This document shows, piece by piece, positions 8,599 to 18,655 of a stretch of DNA of 64,000 nucleotides. The notes under the pieces are model-generated. The model ran no database searches. It was not told the DNA's origin and worked only from the letters and a program-made list of their open reading frames with translations. Location of the stretch: contig NZ_JAPEMI010000001.1 of NCBI RefSeq assembly GCF_026342835.1, positions 744,001-808,000 of the forward strand. The letters run 5' to 3'. Made by a program: the position numbers and the translations under genes. Each line of letters opens with the position of its first letter. The first letter of the stretch is position 1. The DNA is from Streptomyces sp. NBC_00154. GTDB lineage: Bacteria > Actinomycetota > Actinomycetes > Streptomycetales > Streptomycetaceae.

Positions 8599-9437
8599 CA
8601 GCTCTTCACCGCCCCGGCGAGCATGCCACCGGTGATCCGGCGCTGGATGACCGCGAAGAGGACGAGGGAGGGCAGGGTGGCGAGGAAAGCGGCGGCGGCG
8701 AGCGGCCCGAGTTCGGCCGCGCCCTCCGCGCCGAGGAAGTGGGTGAGTACGACCGGCAAGGTCTGCTTCTCCGGTGTCTTGAGCAGGACGAGTGCGAAGA
8801 AGAACTCGTTCCATGCGGTGATGAACGCGAAGAGTGCGGTGGCGACGATTCCTGGGGCCAGCAGCGGGACGGTGACCGAGACGAGCGTCCGCAGCCGGCT
8901 CGCGCCGTCGACCGAGGCGGCCTCTTCGAGTTCGGGCGGTACGGCACGGACGTAGCCGACCAGCATCCACAGCGCGAACGGCAGCGCCCAGACGACGTAC
9001 ACCATGATCAGCCCCCACAGGGAGTTGATCAGATGCAGATTCTTGAGAATCAGGAAGAGCGGAATGATCAGCAGCACGAAGGGGAACGCCTGGCTGACCA
9101 CGACCCAGCCGGTTGCGGCCGCCGAGAGCCTGGTGCGATGCCGGGCCATCACATAGGCCATGGGCGTCGCGATGACGACGGCGATCAGGGCGGCGGACAG
9201 TGCGGCGATCAGTGAGTTGGCTGCGGCCTGGAGCAGCGGCTGTTCGTCGAAGGCCTGCCGGAAGTTGTCCAGGGTCGGATGCTCGGGGATCCAGGTGGGG
9301 TGCAGGGAACCCAGTTCGCGGGCCGGCTTGAAGGCCGTGGAGATCAGCCAGAGGAACGGGAACGCCAGGAAGACGAGGTAGCCCAGGAGCGCGACGTACT
9401 GTCCGGTGCGGGCGGATCTGCTGGTACGGAGGCTCAC
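8598..9437 (-). CDS. Carbohydrate ABC transporter permease, MalG type
   Basis: A 279-residue membrane protein with about six transmembrane helices. The cytoplasmic EAA loop, which contacts the ATPase, is clear: LEEAASVDGASRLRTLVSVTVPLLAPG. The N-terminus (YLVFLAFPFLWLISTAFKP) and C-terminus (IQRRITGGMLAGAVKS) are diagnostic for the MalG/second permease of CUT1 sugar importers. It overlaps the first permease gene by four bases (ATGA) and the binding protein gene by one, so the three are translationally coupled. Confidence 0.92.
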   Translation of the reverse strand: MSLRTSRSARTGQYVALLGYLVFLAFPFLWLISTAFKPARELGSLHPTWIPEHPTLDNFRQAFDEQPLLQAAANSLIAALSAALIAVVIATPMAYVMARHRTRLSAAATGWVVVSQAFPFVLLIIPLFLILKNLHLINSLWGLIMVYVVWALPFALWMLVGYVRAVPPELEEAASVDGASRLRTLVSVTVPLLAPGIVATALFAFITAWNEFFFALVLLKTPEKQTLPVVLTHFLGAEGAAELGPLAAAAFLATLPSLVLFAVIQRRITGGMLAGAVKS

Positions 9438-10402
9438 TGGTCCTCGCCTCCCCTGAGCCGGCCGACGAGATGGAGGGCGAGGACGACGGAGATCACCGCG
9501 ACCATCACACAGCCCATCGCCGCGGCGTAGCCGAACTGGCCGTAGCGGAAGGCCTCCTCGTAGGCGAAGAGCATCGGCAGCCTGGTCCGGCCACCGGGGC
9601 CGCCGTTGGTCAGGACGTAGACCAGGGCGAACGAGTTGAAGTTCCAGATGAAATTGAGGGCGGTGATGGCGAGCGCGACCGGTCTCAGAGCCGGCCAGGT
9701 GACGGTACGGAACCGGCGCCAGGCTCCCGCGCCGTCCAGGGCGGCCGCTTCGTGGAGTTCGTGCGGGGTGTTCTGGAGCCCGGCCAGGAGCGCGACAGTG
9801 GTCTGCGGCATGCCCGCCCAGACACCTACGACGATCACGGCGGGCAGTGCGGTGGCCAGTCCGGTCAGCCAGTCCCGGCCGTCACCGAACCCGAGATCGC
9901 GGATGGTCTCGTTGAGGACGCCCGCGTCCGGGTTGTAGACGAGCCGCCACATGATGCCGACGACGACTTCGGGCATGGCCCAGGGGATGATCGCGAGGGC
10001 CCGCGCCAGCCAGCGCATCCGCAGGTTCTGGTTGAGCAGGAGGGCGAGGCCCAGCGCGAGCAGGAACTGCGGGACGGTGACGCCGACCGCCCAGACGAGG
10101 CCGATCCGGAACGAGTCCCAGAACAGGGTGTCGTGAAGCAGGTCCTGGAAGTTCAGGCCGCCGACCCACTGGGTGGACCGGGTGCGGCCGGACTGGGCAT
10201 CGGTGAACGCCAGGGCGACGCCGTAGAGCAGGGGACCGACGCTGAGGATCAGGATCGGGATCAGGGCGGGCAGCACCAGGAACCAGGTGCCGGCGTTCCG
10301 GTTGATCCGCGGAGCCTGTCTGCCCTGTCTGCCCCGTCGGGACAGCGGACTGCCGGGCGGACCGTGCTGTCCGGACTGTACGGTTGCATTCGCCAACGTC
10401 AT
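9434..10402 (-). CDS. Carbohydrate ABC transporter permease, MalF type
   Basis: The first gene of the sugar importer operon, 322 residues. A basic N-terminal tail of about 38 residues precedes the first helix (TWFLVLPALIPILILSVGPLLYGVALAF), the normal start of MalF-like CUT1 permeases. The EAA loop reads ELHEAAALDGAGAWRRFRTVTWPALRP. NGGPGGRTRLPMLFAYEEAF is the usual periplasmic loop before the last helices. The promoter should lie in the 125-base gap to the divergent kinase-like gene; I saw no convincing LacI-type operator there, so the inducer cannot be guessed. Confidence 0.92.
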   Translation of the reverse strand: MTLANATVQSGQHGPPGSPLSRRGRQGRQAPRINRNAGTWFLVLPALIPILILSVGPLLYGVALAFTDAQSGRTRSTQWVGGLNFQDLLHDTLFWDSFRIGLVWAVGVTVPQFLLALGLALLLNQNLRMRWLARALAIIPWAMPEVVVGIMWRLVYNPDAGVLNETIRDLGFGDGRDWLTGLATALPAVIVVGVWAGMPQTTVALLAGLQNTPHELHEAAALDGAGAWRRFRTVTWPALRPVALAITALNFIWNFNSFALVYVLTNGGPGGRTRLPMLFAYEEAFRYGQFGYAAAMGCVMVAVISVVLALHLVGRLRGGEDQ

Positions 10403-10527
10403 GAATTCGACCCCCTTGCGTCATTGGATCGCTTTCACCCAGTTCCGGCCGCTCAGGTGGCCCCCGCCATGGTGCTGACGGGTCGTCGGTTCGTCAAGGT
10501 GGCGTGCACGGATGCGAAAATCGGACC

Positions 10528-11394
10528 ATGAACGAGATGCGTGCGCGCGAGGTGCTGACCGCTGCCGGACTCTCCGGCGACACCGAGCTGATCGCGCTGG
10601 GCGAGAACGCGGTGTTCGCCGTCGGCGACCTGGTGGTCAAGGTCGGCCGGGACGCCGTACAGAACCCGGAACTGCGCAGCCGGGCCGAGCGCGAGGTGGC
10701 CGTCGCGCAGTGGCTCGCCGCTTCGGGCATCCCCGCCGTGCGGGCGGCGGAGCCGGAGGCGCGGCTTGTCGAAGGACACCCGGTGACGGTCTGGCACCGG
10801 CTCCCCGACGCGGTGCGCCCCGCCGAGCCGCGGGATCTGGCGCCGCTGCTCACCCTGGTCCACGCGCTGCCCGCCCCGGACGGACTGGCGCTGCCGCGGC
10901 GGGAGCTGCTGGGTGGGGTGGAGCGGTGGCTGCGGATCGCGGGCGACGCGATCGATCCGGCCGACGCCGCATATCTGCGGGAGCGGCGGGACGGGTTCGC
11001 CGCGGCCGCGGCCGCATTGGTGCCGCATCTGCCGCCGGGGCCGATCCACGGTGACGCACTGCCGCGCAACGTGCATGTCGGTCCGGACGGGCCGGTGCTG
11101 GTGGACCTCGAGACGTTCTCCGCGGATCTGCGGGAGCACGATCTGGTGGTTCTTGCGCTGTCCCGCGACCGGTACGGGCTGGCGGCGGAGGCGTACGACG
11201 CGTTCACCGCAGCGTACGGCTGGGACGTCCGGGAGTGGGACGGCTGCGCGGTACTGCGCGGGGCCCGGGAGACGGCCAGCTGTGCGTGGGTCTCGCAGCA
11301 TGCGCCGGGCAACCCGAAGGCGCTCGCGGAGTTCCGGCGCAGGGTTGCGTCCTTGCGTGACGGTGACCCCGAGGTGCGGTGGTATCCGTTCTAA
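10528..11394 (+). CDS. Aminoglycoside phosphotransferase-family kinase-like protein
   Basis: A 288-residue small-molecule kinase of the APH/choline-kinase fold. The nucleotide-binding lobe shows LGENAVFAVGDLVVKVGRD, with a phosphate-binding loop and an ATP-contacting Lys. The catalytic loop is GPIHGDALPRNVHV and the metal-binding Asp is in PVLVDLETFS, in place of the more usual DFE. Substrate unknown; many Streptomyces carry such stand-alone proteins with no resistance role. ATG 10528 begins the conserved region; an in-frame ATG at 10504 is less likely. The gene is divergent from the sugar ABC operon. Confidence 0.8.
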   Translation: MNEMRAREVLTAAGLSGDTELIALGENAVFAVGDLVVKVGRDAVQNPELRSRAEREVAVAQWLAASGIPAVRAAEPEARLVEGHPVTVWHRLPDAVRPAEPRDLAPLLTLVHALPAPDGLALPRRELLGGVERWLRIAGDAIDPADAAYLRERRDGFAAAAAALVPHLPPGPIHGDALPRNVHVGPDGPVLVDLETFSADLREHDLVVLALSRDRYGLAAEAYDAFTAAYGWDVREWDGCAVLRGARETASCAWVSQHAPGNPKALAEFRRRVASLRDGDPEVRWYPF

Positions 11395-11509
11395 CGGTTG
11401 TGCCGGGGTCGCCCGGCGGCCGCTTTGTCCTCAATCTCCCCTATGGCCTCCAGAGCATGGAGGACCACGGACTCGGGTCTGCGGGCGGGCTCGGGTTTGC
11501 GGGTGGGGT

Positions 11510-12238
11510 TCAGGTGGTGATCTGCGCCGGTTCCCGTACGGGCCAGTGGGGGTCGATCACTGCGTCCGGGGTGCCCTTGCGGCGCAGGAAGGACTGGAAG
11601 CCGGACGCCCAGTCCGCGTACCAGGTGATCTGACGCTCGTGCAGTTCGGCCGCCGTCAGCGCGGCCACCGAGCCGTGCCGTTCGGCTATCGCGTACGCCA
11701 CGCGCACCGCGGCCAGCGCGTCCGCGCCCGCGTCATGGGCTCCGCCGTGCACCACCCCGTACTCGACGCAGACCGCCTCCAGCGTCCGCTTGCCCTTGCG
11801 GTAGCGGTCGACCGCCCGATCGATCGTGTACGGGTCGACGACCGGACCGATCCCGCCGCCGTCGAGCCGGTCGCTCAGCGACGGCAGTCCGTGCCGGCGC
11901 AACTCCGCCGTCAGCAGCGTCAGATCGAAGGCCGCGTTGTACGCGACGACCGGCACCCCCTGGCGCCAGTAGCCCGCGAGCGTCTCGGCGATCTCGTCCG
12001 CCACCTCGCGCGCCGGCCGCCCCTCCGCCGCCGCCCGCTCGCTGCTGATGCCGTGGATCGCCGAGGCCTGTGCGGGGATGCGGATCCCCGGATCCGCCAG
12101 CCAGGTGCGCTGCCGCACCGGCTTCCCGTCCCTGCCGTCGACGCCGACGACCGCAGCCGTCACGATCCGGGCCTCCAGCGGCTCCGTACCCGTCGTCTCC
12201 AGGTCGAAGCCGACCAGCGCCTCCCGGTGCCAGCTCAT
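11510..12238 (-). CDS. DnaQ-like 3'-5' exonuclease (DNA polymerase III epsilon family)
   Basis: A 242-residue DEDDh exonuclease. Exo I is VGFDLETTGTEP, with the two acidic metal ligands. Exo II is VVAYNAAFDLTLL. Exo III has the His-Asp pair in GGAHDAGADALAAVRVA. It lacks other domains, so it is a stand-alone trimming or proofreading nuclease. Start ATG 12238 has a GGAGG seven bases upstream. Cytoplasmic. The 115 bases between this gene and the kinase-like gene hold no further gene. Confidence 0.88.
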   Translation of the reverse strand: MSWHREALVGFDLETTGTEPLEARIVTAAVVGVDGRDGKPVRQRTWLADPGIRIPAQASAIHGISSERAAAEGRPAREVADEIAETLAGYWRQGVPVVAYNAAFDLTLLTAELRRHGLPSLSDRLDGGGIGPVVDPYTIDRAVDRYRKGKRTLEAVCVEYGVVHGGAHDAGADALAAVRVAYAIAERHGSVAALTAAELHERQITWYADWASGFQSFLRRKGTPDAVIDPHWPVREPAQITT

Positions 12239-12319
12239 CCCGTACCTCCTTCGTGGTGCTCTCCCCCAGGTGATGACCACCCTGCCATGCACCACTGACA
12301 ACGGTCTCAGGCGGTTGGC

Positions 12320-13552
12320 TCAGGAGACGGGGCGGGAGTCCGTCCACACGGACTCGAACTCCTCGCGGTAGGTCTCGAACAGCCCGTGCTCGTTGTCCTG
12401 CCCCGCGCGGACCACCGCCCGGCCTCCGCCCCGCAGCACCAGCACCGGCGCCTCCATGCCGCGTGCGCGCCGCAGATACGGCTGGACGACGCCCACCGCG
12501 TCCGCCCCGTCACCGTCCACCAGATAGGCCGTGAAGCGCGGCGTCTCGTCGAAGACATGGATCTCGAAGGCGCCCGGGTCACGGAGCTTGGAACGGACCC
12601 GGCGCATATGGAGGATGTTCATCTCCACGGACCGGCTCAGCTCGCCCTTCTTGAGGCCCAGTTCGCGCTCGCGGCGCTTGACCGCACTGCTCGCAGGGTT
12701 GATGAAGAGCAGCCGGATCCGGCAGCCCGATTCGGCCAGCCGGACGAGCCTGCGGCCGGAGAAGTTCTGCACCAGCAGATTGAGGCCTATGCCGATCGCG
12801 TCGAGGCGGCGCGAGCCGCCGAAGAGGTCCTCGGCGGGGAGCTGGCGCTGCAGCCGGACCCGGTCGGGGTGGATGGAGACCACATCCGCGTAGCGGTCGC
12901 CGACCAGTTCCTCGACGGCGTCGACCGGCAGCCGGTCGGCGGACGGCACCGCCGCGCCGCTGCCGAGGATCTCCAGGAGCCGCGCCGAGGCGCGCTCGGC
13001 CTGGGCGAGAACTGCCTCGTTCAGTGCGCGGTTGCGGGAGACCACATTGCGGGCGACCTCCAGTTCGTCGAGCGCCAGCTCGACATCGCGCCGGTCGTCG
13101 AAGTACGGCTCGAAGCACGGCCAGTGCTGGATCATCAGCTCCCGCAGCTGCGGGAGCGTGAGGAAGCTGAGCACATTGTCGTCGGCCGGGTCGAGAAGAT
13201 ATCCCTTGCGGCGGGAGACCTCGCGCACGGCGACGGCGCGCTGCACCCATTCCTGCCCGGCGGGCCCCGCGGCAGCGACCACCCAGTCGTCGCCGTGCAC
13301 CGGTTCGTAGATGGGCCGCAGCACCGCGGCGACAACGGCGCGCAGCCGCTGTTCCACGAGATTCAGCCAGATGTAGGCCCGCCCGGCGCGCTGGGCCCGG
13401 GTCCGGACCTCGCTCCAGGCATCCGCGCCCCAGTCCAGTTCGGCGCCGATCTCCATGGGCTGCGCAAGCGATACCGCCCCGGGCGGGGCGTCGACGGATT
13501 CCCCCTCGTGACCTGCGTCACCTGGGGGCAGCTCGAACCCTCCCGAGCTCAC
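12320..13552 (-). CDS. SAV2148-family HEPN domain protein
   Basis: A 410-residue protein of a Streptomyces-conserved family annotated as SAV2148 HEPN. It is highly charged, with the N-terminal region GAELDWGADAWSEVRTRAQRAGRAYIWLNLVEQRLRAVVAAVL, the family hallmark. HEPN helical domains often act as ribonucleases through an RxxxxH motif or as nucleotide-binding partners; I did not find an unambiguous RxxxxH here, so catalysis is uncertain. The C-terminal half (LVQNFSGRRLVRLAESGCRIRLLFINP) resembles the phospholipase-D-like fold often attached to such proteins. GTG 13552 is chosen since homologous sequence starts there; a TTG at 13588 is an alternative. Confidence 0.75.
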   Translation of the reverse strand: MSSGGFELPPGDAGHEGESVDAPPGAVSLAQPMEIGAELDWGADAWSEVRTRAQRAGRAYIWLNLVEQRLRAVVAAVLRPIYEPVHGDDWVVAAAGPAGQEWVQRAVAVREVSRRKGYLLDPADDNVLSFLTLPQLRELMIQHWPCFEPYFDDRRDVELALDELEVARNVVSRNRALNEAVLAQAERASARLLEILGSGAAVPSADRLPVDAVEELVGDRYADVVSIHPDRVRLQRQLPAEDLFGGSRRLDAIGIGLNLLVQNFSGRRLVRLAESGCRIRLLFINPASSAVKRRERELGLKKGELSRSVEMNILHMRRVRSKLRDPGAFEIHVFDETPRFTAYLVDGDGADAVGVVQPYLRRARGMEAPVLVLRGGGRAVVRAGQDNEHGLFETYREEFESVWTDSRPVS

Positions 13553-13799
13553 CCGCGCACCGCCTTCCGCTCCCCCACCAATGATCAAGGAAGGGTACTC
13601 CGGGAGCGGGAGCCGGTGCAGCCGGATGCACAGGCTCCTTTCCCAACTCCCCCATGACTAAAGCCTGTTCCCGATGGCAAGATCTGCCGGAGTGAGCGGA
13701 TTCACGGTGATTGGGCACCCCGTCAGGTGCCGCATACCGGACGTGTGCCCCGGTCAGGTTCTCGGATTCCGGTTCCGGGCGACACCGAGAGGACCGATG

Positions 13800-13827
13800 T
13801 TGACAGGACCGGGCGACGTCCTAGGTG
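13800..13827 (+). promoter_or_regulatory. Candidate promoter for glgX
   Basis: In the 358-base gap before glgX a TTGACA (13800-13805), 16 bases, and taggtg (13822-13827) resemble -35 and -10 elements of a vegetative promoter. Predicted transcription would start near 13834 and leave a leader of about 77 bases. The rest of the gap (13553-13799) shows no gene I can support. Confidence 0.4.
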
Positions 13828-13910
13828 CGGGGCACTCTTTCGGGGAAGATCTGGCCGGGTCGGTCCCAAGTGCCCCCAGCACCCGGATCAGAAGTGGAAG
13901 AGTCATATCT

Positions 13911-16094
13911 ATGCAGGTCTGGCCGGGACAGGCGTATCCCCTCGGTGCCACGTACGACGGCGTCGGCACCAACTTCGCGGTCTTCTCGGAGGCCGCCGAC
14001 AGAATCGAGTTGTGCCTGCTGCACGACGACGGTTCCGAGACGGCGGTGGAGCTGAGAGAGACCGATGCCTTCGTCCGCCATGCCTATCTGCCCGGGGTGA
14101 TGCCCGGGCAGCGGTACGGGTTCCGGGTGCACGGACCGTACGAGCCTCAGCACGGGACCCGCTGCAACTCGGCGAAGCTGCTGCTCGATCCGTACGCGCG
14201 GGCGGTCTCCGGACAGATCCGGTGGGGCGAGGCGGTGTACGGCTATCCGTTCGGCCGCCCCGACGCACGCAACGACCTCGACTCCGCGCCGCACACCATG
14301 ACGTCGGTGGTGGTCAACCCGTACTTCGACTGGGGCGACGACCGACGGCCCCGTACGGACTACCACCGCACGGTGATCTACGAGGCCCATGTGAAGGGCC
14401 TGACCATGCTCCATCCGGGACTGCCGAAGGAGCTGCGCGGCACCTACGCGGCGCTGGCCCACCCGGAGGTCATCGCACATCTGACGGAGCTCGGTGTCAC
14501 GGCGATCGAGCTGATGCCGGTGCACCAGTTCGTCCAGGACCACCGGCTGGCGGACGCGGGGCTCGCCAATTACTGGGGCTACAACACCATCGGCTTCTTC
14601 GCCCCGCACAACGCGTACGCCTCCCGCGGCGACCGCGGTGAACAGGTGAGCGAGTTCAAGCAGGCGGTACGGGCGCTGCACCAGGCGGGTATCGAGGTCA
14701 TCCTCGACGTCGTCTACAACCACACCGCGGAGGGCAACCATCTGGGGCCGACGCTGTCGTTCCGGGGACTGGACAACGCCTCGTACTACCGGCTGGCGGA
14801 CGACCAGCGGTACTACATGGACACCACAGGCACCGGCAACTCGCTGCTGATGCGGTCGCCGCACGTGCTCCAGCTGATCATGGACTCGCTGCGGTACTGG
14901 GTGACCGAGATGCATGTGGACGGCTTCCGCTTCGATCTGGCGGCCACGCTGGCCCGGCAGTTCCACGAGGTGGACCGGCTGTCGTCGTTCTTCGACCTGG
15001 TGCAGCAGGACCCGGTGGTCAGCCAGGTGAAGCTGATCGCCGAGCCGTGGGACGTGGGTGAGGGCGGCTACCAGGTGGGGAACTTCCCGCCGCTGTGGAC
15101 CGAGTGGAACGGCAAGTACCGGGACACCGTGCGCGACCTGTGGCGCGGCGAGCCGCGGACCCTCGCCGAGTTCGCGGGGCGGCTGACCGGCTCCTCGGAC
15201 CTCTACCAGGACGACGGCCGACGGCCGCTCGCCTCGATCAACTTCACCACCTGCCACGACGGGTTCACCCTGCACGACCTGGTCTCGTACAACGACAAGC
15301 ACAACGACGCCAACGGTGAGGCCAACCGGGACGGCGAGAGCCACAACCGGTCGTGGAACTGCGGCGTGGAGGGCGAGACTGACCAGCCGGAGGTGCTGGG
15401 GCTGCGCGAGCGGCAGATGCGGAACTTCATCGCCACGCTGATGGTGTCGCAGGGGGTGCCGATGCTGAGTCACGGCGACGAGTTCGCACGCACGCAGCGC
15501 GGCAACAACAACGCGTACTGCCAGGACAACGAGCTGTCGTGGGTGCACTGGCCGGAGCCGCGCAAGGCCGGCGCCCAGGACGGGGACGGGACCGGGGACG
15601 GGGCCGAGGACGACGGCGGGGCGGGCTCCGTCTCCGCCAGCACCCTGCTGGAGTTCACCCGGGCGATGGTCTGGCTCCGTCGCGACCACCCGGTCTTCCG
15701 GCGTCGCCGGTTCTTCCACGGGCGGCCGGTGGAGGGCACGCACGACGAACTCTCCGACATCGCCTGGTTCACGCCCGAAGGCAGTGAGATGAAACAGCGG
15801 GACTGGCAGGCGGCGCACGCCAAGGCGCTGACGGTCTTTCTGAACGGGCACGCGATCTCGGAGCCGGGGCCGCGCGGTGAGCGGATCTCCGACGACTCGT
15901 TCCTGCTGATGTTCAACGCGAGCGCCGACACGCTGGAGTTCGCCGTTCCGGTGAACCATGGGCGGCAGTGGTCGATCGTGGTCGACACGGCCAGCCCGGA
16001 CGGGGTACGGCCGGGGGCGGGGCCGAAGGTGGCGGCGGGCGAGCGGGTGACGTTGGTGGGGCGGAGCATGGCGGTGCTGCAGCGTCCGGCTTAG
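13911..16094 (+). CDS. glgX: Glycogen debranching enzyme GlgX (GH13)
   Basis: A 727-residue isoamylase-type enzyme that hydrolyses alpha-1,6 branches of glycogen trimmed by phosphorylase. An N-terminal CBM48 ([32 protein letters not shown]) is followed by the catalytic barrel. Conserved GH13 regions are DVVYNHT (residues 266-272), GFRFDLA with nucleophile Asp342, IAEPWD with acid/base Glu378, and [10 protein letters not shown] with the transition-state-stabilising Asp. An aspartate/glycine-rich low-complexity insert (encoded about 15580-15635) interrupts the C-terminal part of the barrel. ATG 13911 is preceded by a GGAAGAG-like ribosome site. treY follows 161 bases downstream, so glycogen is probably routed to trehalose: debranched chains are substrate for TreY then TreZ. 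Confidence 0.95.
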   Translation: MQVWPGQAYPLGATYDGVGTNFAVFSEAADRIELCLLHDDGSETAVELRETDAFVRHAYLPGVMPGQRYGFRVHGPYEPQHGTRCNSAKLLLDPYARAVSGQIRWGEAVYGYPFGRPDARNDLDSAPHTMTSVVVNPYFDWGDDRRPRTDYHRTVIYEAHVKGLTMLHPGLPKELRGTYAALAHPEVIAHLTELGVTAIELMPVHQFVQDHRLADAGLANYWGYNTIGFFAPHNAYASRGDRGEQVSEFKQAVRALHQAGIEVILDVVYNHTAEGNHLGPTLSFRGLDNASYYRLADDQRYYMDTTGTGNSLLMRSPHVLQLIMDSLRYWVTEMHVDGFRFDLAATLARQFHEVDRLSSFFDLVQQDPVVSQVKLIAEPWDVGEGGYQVGNFPPLWTEWNGKYRDTVRDLWRGEPRTLAEFAGRLTGSSDLYQDDGRRPLASINFTTCHDGFTLHDLVSYNDKHNDANGEANRDGESHNRSWNCGVEGETDQPEVLGLRERQMRNFIATLMVSQGVPMLSHGDEFARTQRGNNNAYCQDNELSWVHWPEPRKAGAQDGDGTGDGAEDDGGAGSVSASTLLEFTRAMVWLRRDHPVFRRRRFFHGRPVEGTHDELSDIAWFTPEGSEMKQRDWQAAHAKALTVFLNGHAISEPGPRGERISDDSFLLMFNASADTLEFAVPVNHGRQWSIVVDTASPDGVRPGAGPKVAAGERVTLVGRSMAVLQRPA

Positions 16095-16255
16095 GGCCTT
16101 TCTCCTTCCGATGCGGCATGATCCGAACGAGAGCCCCTGGGGGGATGAGAGAGCGGTGACGGGGGCACCCGGGCCGCTCCGTGATGACCGCTCATCCGGA
16201 TGGATGGGGCGGGTGCGGTGTCACAGTCGGCGTCAGGCTGGGTACGTACGTTCGT

Positions 16256-18655
16256 ATGACGCCTACCGCCACGTACCGGCTTCAGCTCCAGCCCGACTTC
16301 CCGTTCTCGGCCGCCGGGCACGCGGTGCCGTATCTCGCCGCGCTCGGCGTCTCCCATCTGCATCTGTCCCCGGTTCTCGAAGCCGTGCCCGGCTCCACAC
16401 ACGGCTATGACGTCGTCGACCACAGCCGTGTCCGGGCCGAGCTCGGCGGTGAGGAGGGGCTGCGGCAGCTGGCTCGCACGGCGCGGGAGCACGGGCTCGG
16501 GCTGGTGCTGGACATCGTGCCGAACCATATGGCCGCTGCTCCCCGGCACAACCGCGCGCTGTGGGAGGTCCTGCGCGAGGGCCCCGGGTCCCCCTACGCC
16601 CGCTGGTTCGACATCGACTGGGCGGCGGGCGGCGGCAAGGTGCTGCTGCCGGTGCTCGGCGGCCGGATCAACGACGAGAGGGACCGGTTCCGGGTCGACG
16701 GGGAGGTGCTGCACTACGGCGAGCAGGAGTTCCCGCTCCGGGCCGGCACCGCCGGTATGCCGCTGACGAAGCTGCTGGATGCGCAGCACTACCGGCTCGG
16801 CTGGTGGCGGCTGGCCCGTACCGAGCTGAACTACCGGCGGTTCTTCACCATCTCCGACCTCATCGGGGTGCGGGTCGAGGACCCCGAGGTCTTCGCCGCC
16901 ACCCATGACAAGATCCTCGAACTGGTCCGGGACGGTGTGGTCGACGGGCTGCGCGTCGACCATCCGGACGGACTCGCCGATCCCGCCGCCTATCTGGAGC
17001 GGCTCGGCGAGGCGACCGGTGGCCGGTGGACGGTCGTGGAGAAGATCCTCACCGGCGCCGAGCCGCTGCCGGCGGGCTGGGCCGTCGCCGGGACGACCGG
17101 GTACGACTCCCTGCACCGGGTCGACGGGCTGTTCATCGATCCGGTGGGCGCCGCCGAGCTGGCCGGCAGGTACCGGGAGTTCGCGAGTCCGGCCGGGGAC
17201 CGCGGCGGCTACTGGGCGGCGACGGTCCGCCGGGCCGCGTACCGAGTGGTGACGCATGAGCTGGCCGCCGAGACCGAACACCTGACCAGGCTCGCCGTAC
17301 GCATCTGCGCCGAGGACCCCGCGCTGCGCGACCACGCCCCCTGGGCGCTGCACACCGCCGTGCGCGAACTGCTCGTCCGGGTTCCGGTCTACCGTCCGTA
17401 CGTCACCGCCGGCGGGCCCTGCACGGCGGCGGCGGAGGCGACGCTGCCGGACACGGCCGTACGGGAGGCCAGAGCGGTGTTCTCCGTGCCGCAGGAGGCG
17501 ACGGCCGTCGATGTGGTGCGGGATCTGGCGCTCGGGCGGCTCGGTGACGGGCCGGACCGGGCGGCGTTCTGCGCGCGGTTCGCGCAGACCGCGTCCGCGC
17601 TGCGGGCCAAGTCGGTCGAGGACACGGCGTTCTACCGGTACGCGCCACTGATCTCGGCGACCGAGGTGGGCGGTGATCCCGGGTCCCCGGCGGTGGCCCC
17701 GGAGGAGTTCCATGCGTTCTCTGCCCGGCTGGCGCGCGACTGGCCCGCCACCGGTACGGCGCTGACGACCCATGACACCAAGCGCAGTGCGGATGTGCGG
17801 GCCCGCATCGCGGTGCTGTCGGAGTGCCCGGAGCAGTGGTCGGAGCTGCTGGCGGAGCTCGGGCGGGCGGCGCCGACGGCGACCGCACCCGATCCGCAGC
17901 TGGCCTGGCAGGCCTGGCAGACGGCGTTCGGCTGCGCGGGGCTGCCGGTCGCGGAAAGAGCGGGCAGGCTCGAACCCGCACTGCTCAAGGCGGTTCGGGA
18001 GGCGGGACTTTTCACCAGCTGGACCGAGCCCGATCCGGTGTACGAGCGTGCGGTGACGGATTTCGTCGCGGCGGGACCGGCCGCCGGCACCGGCCCGGCG
18101 CGGGCGGTGCTGGAGCGGTTCGCGGCCGCGCTCGAACCGTTCGCACGGGCCAACATCGCCGGCGCGGCGCTGGTGCAGCTGACGATGCCGGGGGTGCCGG
18201 ACCTGTACCAGGGGACGGAGCTGGAGTACGCCGCCCTGGTCGACCCGGACAACCGGCAACCGTTCCGGCGGCCGCCCGAGGACGGGCCCGTCAGTGAGAA
18301 GGCCGCGCTCACGGTGGCGGCGCTCCGGCTGCGGCGCGAGCGGCCGGAGCTTTTCGGCGAATCGGGAACGTACACCCCGCTGACCGCGAAGGGTCCGGCG
18401 GCCGCGCACTGTCTGGCCTTCTGCCGCTCGGGCGAGGTGGTCACGGCAGTGACCCGGCTGTCGCTGCGGCTGGCCGGGGCGGGCGGCTGGCGCGGGACGG
18501 AGCTGACGCTGCCGGACGACGGCACGTGGACCGATCTGCTGACGCCGGGCCGGGAGTTCTCCAGGGGTGCGGTCGCGGTGGCCGAACTGTTCGCCGAGCG
18601 GCCGGTGGCACTCCTCAGCCGGGCCGGACGAGAAGGATCCGCGGACCGCGGGTGA
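16256..18655 (+). CDS. treY: Malto-oligosyltrehalose synthase TreY (GH13)
   Basis: A 799-residue enzyme that isomerises the reducing-end alpha-1,4 bond of maltodextrins into an alpha,alpha-1,1 bond, giving maltooligosyl trehalose. The N-terminus PTATYRLQLQPDFPF is diagnostic. Catalytic regions are LDIVPNHMA, GLRVDHPDGL with nucleophile Asp235, and VVEKIL with acid/base Glu. The motif AKSVEDTAFYRY is specific to TreY, and the C-terminal barrel end has GVPDLYQGTELE. Its partner treZ lies 8 kb downstream rather than adjacent. The last 41 bases overlap the convergent P450-like gene. Confidence 0.95.
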   Translation: MTPTATYRLQLQPDFPFSAAGHAVPYLAALGVSHLHLSPVLEAVPGSTHGYDVVDHSRVRAELGGEEGLRQLARTAREHGLGLVLDIVPNHMAAAPRHNRALWEVLREGPGSPYARWFDIDWAAGGGKVLLPVLGGRINDERDRFRVDGEVLHYGEQEFPLRAGTAGMPLTKLLDAQHYRLGWWRLARTELNYRRFFTISDLIGVRVEDPEVFAATHDKILELVRDGVVDGLRVDHPDGLADPAAYLERLGEATGGRWTVVEKILTGAEPLPAGWAVAGTTGYDSLHRVDGLFIDPVGAAELAGRYREFASPAGDRGGYWAATVRRAAYRVVTHELAAETEHLTRLAVRICAEDPALRDHAPWALHTAVRELLVRVPVYRPYVTAGGPCTAAAEATLPDTAVREARAVFSVPQEATAVDVVRDLALGRLGDGPDRAAFCARFAQTASALRAKSVEDTAFYRYAPLISATEVGGDPGSPAVAPEEFHAFSARLARDWPATGTALTTHDTKRSADVRARIAVLSECPEQWSELLAELGRAAPTATAPDPQLAWQAWQTAFGCAGLPVAERAGRLEPALLKAVREAGLFTSWTEPDPVYERAVTDFVAAGPAAGTGPARAVLERFAAALEPFARANIAGAALVQLTMPGVPDLYQGTELEYAALVDPDNRQPFRRPPEDGPVSEKAALTVAALRLRRERPELFGESGTYTPLTAKGPAAAHCLAFCRSGEVVTAVTRLSLRLAGAGGWRGTELTLPDDGTWTDLLTPGREFSRGAVAVAELFAERPVALLSRAGREGSADRG

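Noticed and set aside
10403-10527. LacI-type operator before the sugar ABC operon
   Set aside because: A partial palindrome (tgaaagcgatccaa) has too many mismatches to call.
11395-11509. Possible copy of a Streptomyces intergenic repeat (ttgtcctcaatc)
   Set aside because: Only a 12-base resemblance from memory; no second copy was noticed in the window.
13821-15959. A 712-codon minus-strand frame
   Set aside because: Antisense shadow of glgX, typical of high-GC third positions.
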